From positions 1 through 11,771 of the forward strand of contig JBELIG010000097.1 of the NCBI GenBank assembly GCA_042091035.1: a stretch of 11,771 nt of DNA, written 5' to 3'. Source of the stretch: AM-2324 sp042091035. GTDB lineage: Bacteria > Bacteroidota > Bacteroidia > Chitinophagales > Saprospiraceae. Under the pieces are notes generated by a model. The model was not told where the DNA came from, ran no database searches, and saw nothing but the letters and a program-made list of their open reading frames with translations. The translations under genes were made by a program, and so were the position numbers. Position 1 is the first letter of the stretch, and each line of letters begins with the position of its first letter. Of the stretch, positions 7,317 through 11,771 are shown piece after piece.

Positions 7317-9041
7317 TTAGTTAGCAATTAGTGAGAAAGTCCAGAATGCACCTCCTGTACCACTAATGTCAACTGATATAGTTATTATTTCACTAGAACC
7401 GTCATTTACATAGCTCATCACTTCGTAAGTAACAGATCCGTTTGCTACAGGAGGTCCTGCAGCATATTCGCCGCCATTGTAAGCCTTAGAAAGACCAATG
7501 AATGCTCCTGTTCCAGTTACTGTAATAGTAGCTGCGTCAGTACCATTTGATTCTACAACAGAGAATGCGTGGTTTCCTGATGTCCATGCAGAAGCATCAC
7601 TAGGAATTGCAGCTTCATCAGTACAACCAGCAGGATCTACACCGTGGTAACCTTCCGCCCAGATTGCTCCTGTTGCGTTATAAGTGAAGTTACCGTCAGT
7701 ATCAAAGGTGTACTCATCATCAAAGTGACAGTCTCTTACTGTGATATCATCAACACTTGTTGCAAACCAGTCTCCACATCCTTGACATGGTCCAACCATC
7801 ATTGCACCTGCAATTGGGTTAAGTTTCCAAGTCTTAGTGTCGTTACCGTGCAGCTTAGCAATGTTGAAAGTAGAACTAGATATAGTTACATTAGAACTTG
7901 CTTCTGCGGTTCCGTTTGCATTTGTAGCTGTCAATGTAACAGCATATACTCCATCAGATGCATACGTGTGAACTGGGTTTTCTTCTGCTGAAGAGTTTCC
8001 ATCACCGAAATCCCATGAATAAGAATCAGCACCTGCAGATCCATTTGTAAATGTAACTGTACTCTCATCTATTGAAGAGGAGAAAGAAGCCGATGGAGGT
8101 GCACCAGGAAGATCTGGCTCATCTGCAGGATCATCATAAGAAACTAGTACGAATCTCCAGTAACCACCTGCTGCAACAAGATCAGTTTCGATCGTTAGAT
8201 AATCAACTGGTCCATCTGTATTCAAATCAACAACTCTGTATGTTACTGATTGCTGAGGAACAGTGTATTCGCCTTCTGTACCTACCTTAGCAAGTGCAAT
8301 GTGTGCACCTAGTCCGATAACAGAAAGGGTAGCTGCTTGAGCGTCGTATTCATATGTGAATGACCCAGATCCAAATGCTGAGATATCTTCACCGTCAGGA
8401 TTTGTCATTGCAGCTGCATCGTTTTCATCAACACATCCACCCGCTACATCGTCATTCCATACACCGAAGTCAGCGTATACAGTACCTTCATAAGCTTGGT
8501 AAGTAAATGAACCGTCAATGTTGAAGATATACTCTTCTTCCATTAGACACTCACGGCTACCAATTGGCTCGTTTAGACCGTAAGCCCACCAGATTTCAGA
8601 GAAATCAGCAGGTCCTACCTGCATTGGGTACTGCTCATTTGTTAGGTCACGATTAAGTTTCCAAACTTTTGAATCTTCACCAGTCAATTTCTTTAGTTGA
8701 CTATCTGGATCAACAACAAGAATGTTTTCACTTGAAGAACCAGTACCTCCAGGGCCTGTTGCTGTTAGAGTAACTGTGAAGTTACCTTCTGCAGTATAAG
8801 TATGGCTAGGACTAGCATCTGTGCTTGTAGCACCGTCGCCGAAGTCCCAAGCGTATGAATCTGCATCTTCAGATTCATTTGTGAAGGTCCATGTAAATGA
8901 ATCAGTTGCATCCTGTACAGGAGTGAAACGAGCCTTTGGAGCTTCAATTGTAGAAACTACCTCGTCATCATTACTACATGATGAAAAGAATCCTACAGAC
9001 AGTATTAAACTGCAATAAATTAGATATTTAACTTGTTTCAT
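7317..9041 (-). CDS. Surface lipoprotein with duplicated PKD + unknown domain unit (probable glycan-binding protein)
   Basis: The 574-residue protein starts with a lipoprotein signal (FFSSC, lipidated C22) followed by SNDDE, an acidic stretch like the Bacteroidota surface-export signal, so it is probably on the outer face of the outer membrane. It has two tandem units: PKD1 (about 36-112, with YAWDFGDG and HTY) plus a ~187-residue module (115-301), and PKD2 (about 315-389, YSWDFGDG, HTY) plus a ~181-residue module (393-573). The modules match throughout: KLTGEDSKVWKLN / KLHGNDTKTWKLN, EEEYIFNIDGSFTY / DDEYTFDTDGNFTY, GLGAHIALAK / GTGAFIGLSK, SVTYRV / SVTYEV, GGYWRFVLV / GGAFWTFSLI. No catalytic motif is visible. 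Its place between susD and a GH16 enzyme, where SusE/F-type or PKD binding proteins usually lie, suggests it binds beta-glucan at the surface. Binding has not been shown by anything in the sequence. Confidence 0.88.
   Translation of the reverse strand: MKQVKYLIYCSLILSVGFFSSCSNDDEVVSTIEAPKARFTPVQDATDSFTWTFTNESEDADSYAWDFGDGATSTDASPSHTYTAEGNFTVTLTATGPGGTGSSSENILVVDPDSQLKKLTGEDSKVWKLNRDLTNEQYPMQVGPADFSEIWWAYGLNEPIGSRECLMEEEYIFNIDGSFTYQAYEGTVYADFGVWNDDVAGGCVDENDAAAMTNPDGEDISAFGSGSFTYEYDAQAATLSVIGLGAHIALAKVGTEGEYTVPQQSVTYRVVDLNTDGPVDYLTIETDLVAAGGYWRFVLVSYDDPADEPDLPGAPPSASFSSSIDESTVTFTNGSAGADSYSWDFGDGNSSAEENPVHTYASDGVYAVTLTATNANGTAEASSNVTISSSTFNIAKLHGNDTKTWKLNPIAGAMMVGPCQGCGDWFATSVDDITVRDCHFDDEYTFDTDGNFTYNATGAIWAEGYHGVDPAGCTDEAAIPSDASAWTSGNHAFSVVESNGTDAATITVTGTGAFIGLSKAYNGGEYAAGPPVANGSVTYEVMSYVNDGSSEIITISVDISGTGGAFWTFSLIAN
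7323..8099 (-). repeat. Internal duplication, unit 2 (PKD2 + unknown module)
   Basis: This encodes residues 315-573, the second PKD plus module. It keeps the shared cysteine pair (C438, C473) and adds CQGC (C419, C422), which unit 1 lacks at the matching place (VGPADFSEIWW against VGPCQGCGDWF). Confidence 0.85.
8139..8936 (-). repeat. Internal duplication, unit 1 (PKD1 + unknown module)
   Basis: This encodes residues 36-301 of the PKD lipoprotein. The copy is clear at protein level (see the motif pairs in the gene entry) but the DNA has diverged, so it is an old duplication rather than a recent one. Cysteines C165 and C203 of this unit match C438 and C473 of unit 2. Confidence 0.85.
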
Positions 9042-9073
9042 AATTAAATGTTTAGTAGTTGTATTAGATTTTC

Positions 9074-9095
9074 ACCCTGCTTAAAAAATCAGGGT
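9074..9095. repeat. Small inverted repeat between susD and the PKD gene
   Basis: ACCCTG (9074-9079) and CAGGGT (9090-9095) are exact reverse complements around an A-rich 10-base loop, in the 61-base gap after the susD stop. The stem is only 6 bp and lacks a following T-run on the - strand. It may be a weak intercistronic hairpin or chance. Confidence 0.35.
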
Positions 9096-9102
9096 CTGCT
9101 TA

Positions 9103-10638
9103 TTAATAGCCAGGATTTTGAGTTAAAACCCCGCTGCTTAAGTCAATTTGTTGTTGCGGTATAGGGAATAATTCATGGGTACCTGATTGGAAACCCAATG
9201 GTCCAAGTACTTCATTCGCTCTTCCTTGTCTTACTAAATCAAAGAATCGATGTCCTTCAAGACCAAGCTCAACTCTTCGTTCGTGTAGTATTGCGTCAAG
9301 CAATGCTTGACCCGTTGCAGTAACATCTGGCAAAACACCAGCTTCAGCATTTCTTCTTGCACGCGCTCTCACTGAGTTTAAAGAAGTCAGTGCAACAAGT
9401 TCTTGTCCATTGTAATATGCTGCCTCAGCATGCATAAGTAGTAAGTCCGCATAGCGAATCAAACGATCGTTTGGCTCTCCATTCATATTTGGATCTCCAA
9501 TGTTTATTTCTTCATGTTCGCTTCTGCTAACAAAATATTTTTTTGAATAGTAGTCGTGATCAAATCCAGTAGCTGCCTTGGTGAATACACCTCTGTCACC
9601 TAAAGTGTCTCCTTCCATGAATACGGAAGATTTCAGTCTTGGATCACCTTCTTCGAATTCGTCTACGAAATTTTGTGTTGGAAGATTAAAGCCCCAGCCT
9701 CCGAACTGACCTCTTGGTAATTGATATACAACAGCAAGGTTTCCTTCGTTAGCTCCATTTACGGACCCCCAGTAACCTCCTCCAAAAGGGGAGCGTTGGA
9801 TTTCAAAAATAGACCCAGGACCATTTTCTCCAGACCTTACAAAAATGTCTCTATAGTCTTCATCCAGTGAATATTCTGCTGAGTTCACAACCAATTCTGC
9901 ATTGGTTTGTGCTTCTAACCATTCTCCTTGATATATGTGTGCTTTTGTAAGTAAAGCTAGTGCAGCTCCTTTTGTTGCTCTTCCGGTCTGAGAAGAATTA
10001 TAGCCACTTTTAGCAGGCAATTGGAGAGCAGCTTCTGTTAGGTCGCTTTCAATTAGACTCCAAATTTCATCAGCAGAACTTCGAGCAGTATTGTATTCAC
10101 TAGGAAGCAACAGCTTATCTACTTTAGGAACTCCACCATAAGTTGTTACCAACTCAAAGTAATAGTGTGCTCTAAGAAAGTATGCTTCCGCTATCAATTG
10201 ACTTTTAAGGTCTGGGTCAATCTGGTCATCAGTCATACCACCCACATTCTCAATGACTAGATTTGCACGATATATTCCTATATATTTTGCCGTCCAGTCA
10301 GCGTTTGTGTGGATGTTGTTCGCTGTTCCTTGAAATACTGATAAAGCTTCAAGCTGCGGTTGATCAGCTACACTAGATCCTCCTTTTATAGCGTCATCTG
10401 ATGCGAAATCACCAAAAAACCATCTGAAGTGGTATACACTATTTGTGTAGTTGTATTGTAATGGGTCGTATGCAGCTGTGATTGCAGCAATAGCATCTTC
10501 CTCATTTTGATAAAAATTACTCTCAAGTTCTCCCAATATTGGAAGCTTGTTCAGTTCTTGCTCACAGCCTGTGAATCCGATAACAAGGATTGCTAGGAGC
10601 GTAAAGGACTTAAGTATATGTTGGCTTAATTGTTTCAT
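9103..10638 (-). CDS. susD: RagB/SusD family surface glycan-binding lipoprotein
   Basis: The 511-residue protein carries a lipoprotein signal ending GFTGC (lipidated C25) followed by EQE. It has the family landmarks in order: an N-terminal helical region with AEAYFLRAHYYFELVTTYGG (150-169), GDPRLKSSV (331-339), IRYADLLLMHAEAAY (394-408), LNSVRARARRN (420-430), HERRVELGLEGHRFFDLVR (452-470) and the closing FPIPQQQIDLSSGVLTQNPGY (491-511, written here as its start FPIPQQQ and end TQNPGY). The length is normal. SusD proteins sit as a lid over the SusC barrel and bind the incoming oligosaccharide; the neighbouring GH16 points to a beta-1,3-glucan ligand. The gene starts 5 bases after the susC stop, so translation is probably coupled. 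Several Trp/Tyr residues around 286-316 (GGGYWGS, QFGGWGF) could line the sugar site, but this is inferred. Confidence 0.96.
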   Translation of the reverse strand: MKQLSQHILKSFTLLAILVIGFTGCEQELNKLPILGELESNFYQNEEDAIAAITAAYDPLQYNYTNSVYHFRWFFGDFASDDAIKGGSSVADQPQLEALSVFQGTANNIHTNADWTAKYIGIYRANLVIENVGGMTDDQIDPDLKSQLIAEAYFLRAHYYFELVTTYGGVPKVDKLLLPSEYNTARSSADEIWSLIESDLTEAALQLPAKSGYNSSQTGRATKGAALALLTKAHIYQGEWLEAQTNAELVVNSAEYSLDEDYRDIFVRSGENGPGSIFEIQRSPFGGGYWGSVNGANEGNLAVVYQLPRGQFGGWGFNLPTQNFVDEFEEGDPRLKSSVFMEGDTLGDRGVFTKAATGFDHDYYSKKYFVSRSEHEEINIGDPNMNGEPNDRLIRYADLLLMHAEAAYYNGQELVALTSLNSVRARARRNAEAGVLPDVTATGQALLDAILHERRVELGLEGHRFFDLVRQGRANEVLGPLGFQSGTHELFPIPQQQIDLSSGVLTQNPGY

Positions 10639-10643
10639 AATGA

Positions 10644-11771
10644 TTAGAATTGAATGTTAATACCTCCCATGAAGATTTTGGCCTGTGGATATAGTCCTCG
10701 GTCAACTCCATAATTAAGATTGGATGAAATACTGTTATCGTAAGGATTTGCCTTTCCAATCTCAGGATCTAGGCCAGTATAGTTTGTGAATGTTAACAAA
10801 TTCTGTGCCGATATATAAACTCTGAATTTTTCAACTAAGAATTTTCTAGTAAATGATTTAGGTAATGTATATCCTAGTTGTACTGTTTTTAGACGCAAGT
10901 ATGAACCATCTTCTACGAAATAATCAGAGAATCTAAAGTTCTGATTTAAATCGGTAATGCTCATAGCTGGTTGATCCGTATCTATATTGTCAGGAGTCCA
11001 GCGATTAAATCTTGCTGATGGCAAGTTCGATACACGGAGGTCATAACGTGTTGTAGCATTTACGATATCGTTACCTACTGTTCCCTGAAGGAAGATATTT
11101 AAATCAAAGCCTTTGTAGTCAAGACTTGTGGTTAGTGCGATTACAGCATCAGGATATGGGTTTCCTACCATTGTTTGGTCTAAATCGGAGAGAATACCAT
11201 CTCCATTTATATCTACAAACTTGAAGTCTCCTGCCTCTGCATTTGGTTGTATTTCTTCACCCGCAGAATTAATATATTCTTTAACTTCAAAGCGATTTTC
11301 GAATACACCATCTGTAACATATCCATAGAAGAAGCCAAGTGGCATACCTTCTTCCATTCTAGTCGTATTACCACCAAGTCCTTGGTTATAACCGGAAGAG
11401 AATGGTGTAGTGAAGTCACCCAGGCCAGTTACTGTGTTTTTTATAAATGTTGCATTGGCTGCAATGTCTATATTCAATTGACCGAAGTTATTTCTATATC
11501 CTACAGCAAATTCCCAACCTTTATTCTCCATGCTTCCAATGTTTTGGAATGGAGGGGATGAACCATTAATACCTGACCCTGCTGTTGCAAGGATACTAGC
11601 AGGAATAAGGATGTCATCTGTTTTCTTAATAAAGTAATCTACAGTAAGTGTTAAACGGTCATTAAAAAGACCAGCATCGAATCCAAAGTCTGTCTGTGTA
11701 CTAACCTCCCATTTTAATTCTGGGTTGGCAGGTACAGTAGGTGCAGAACCCACAGCAAGTGTTTGGTCAGA
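10644..11771 (-). CDS. susC: SusC/RagA family TonB-dependent outer membrane transporter, C-terminal part
   Basis: The frame runs unbroken to the window edge (reading SDQTLAVGSAPTVPANPELKWE into the fragment), so the GTG at 11753 is not the start. 375 codons remain of a protein usually about 1000 residues; the signal peptide, carboxypeptidase-like domain, TonB box and plug lie outside. What is seen is beta-barrel: KWEVSTQTDFGFDAGLF, DYFIKKTDDILIP, GWEFAVGYRN, FKFVDINGDG (a SusC-typical calcium-like loop with DINGDG), FLQGTVGNDIVN, RFNRWTPDN, GSYLRLKTVQLGYTLP, RVYISAQNLLTFTNYTGLDPE. It ends GGINIQF with the C-terminal phenylalanine used for barrel insertion. With SusD it imports oligosaccharides across the outer membrane using TonB energy. 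Confidence 0.96.
   Translation of the reverse strand, partial: SDQTLAVGSAPTVPANPELKWEVSTQTDFGFDAGLFNDRLTLTVDYFIKKTDDILIPASILATAGSGINGSSPPFQNIGSMENKGWEFAVGYRNNFGQLNIDIAANATFIKNTVTGLGDFTTPFSSGYNQGLGGNTTRMEEGMPLGFFYGYVTDGVFENRFEVKEYINSAGEEIQPNAEAGDFKFVDINGDGILSDLDQTMVGNPYPDAVIALTTSLDYKGFDLNIFLQGTVGNDIVNATTRYDLRVSNLPSARFNRWTPDNIDTDQPAMSITDLNQNFRFSDYFVEDGSYLRLKTVQLGYTLPKSFTRKFLVEKFRVYISAQNLLTFTNYTGLDPEIGKANPYDNSISSNLNYGVDRGLYPQAKIFMGGINIQF

Noticed and set aside
7644..7991. 115-codon open frame on the + strand, rich in Cys, Ser and Val
   Set aside because: It is the antisense shadow of the PKD lipoprotein gene; its composition simply mirrors that coding sequence.
11753..11771. GTG at 11753 as the susC start
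   Set aside because: The frame continues upstream to the window edge with SusC-like residues, and the fragment is only the C-terminal third of the family length.

Overview
The window looks like part of the chromosome of a marine, polysaccharide-degrading member of the Bacteroidota, most likely of the Cytophagales/Flammeovirgaceae type. The evidence is a SusC/SusD pair, lipoproteins with acidic residues after the lipid-carrying cysteine, AT-rich DNA, mostly weak or absent Shine-Dalgarno sequences, and a laminarinase-type GH16 enzyme. The lineage is an inference from gene content; there is no rRNA or other marker gene.

Left part (1-3974, all + strand). The window opens inside a GH43 glycosidase gene of the beta-xylosidase / alpha-L-arabinofuranosidase type, with its N-terminus outside the window. 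Four bases later comes a complete PhzF-family isomerase-like gene. After a 105-base gap lies a small soluble protein that may have a tubby/LURP-like fold. A 230-base gap follows, then a four-helix membrane protein of unknown function and a membrane-bound fatty acid hydroxylase / sterol desaturase family protein with its full set of histidine boxes.

Middle (3975-6402). A complete, apparently active catalase-peroxidase gene (katG) has its own upstream region. It ends at a strong hairpin that separates it from the convergent operon on the other strand.

Right part (6403-11771, all - strand). Transcription runs right to left: susC (only the C-terminal 375 codons are present), susD, a 574-residue surface lipoprotein, and a GH16 endo-beta-1,3-glucanase. 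This is the downstream part of a polysaccharide utilization locus, most likely for laminarin or a similar beta-1,3-glucan. The expected division of work is capture at the cell surface by SusD and the PKD lipoprotein, cleavage by GH16, and import of oligosaccharides through the TonB-dependent SusC barrel. The PKD lipoprotein is a tandem duplication of a PKD plus ~180-residue unit. Its ~180-residue module is not one I can name, and it is the best candidate here for something undescribed. A perfect 12-bp inverted repeat lies between its gene and the GH16 gene and may set their relative expression.

I see no tRNA, rRNA, CRISPR array, insertion sequence or phage gene.
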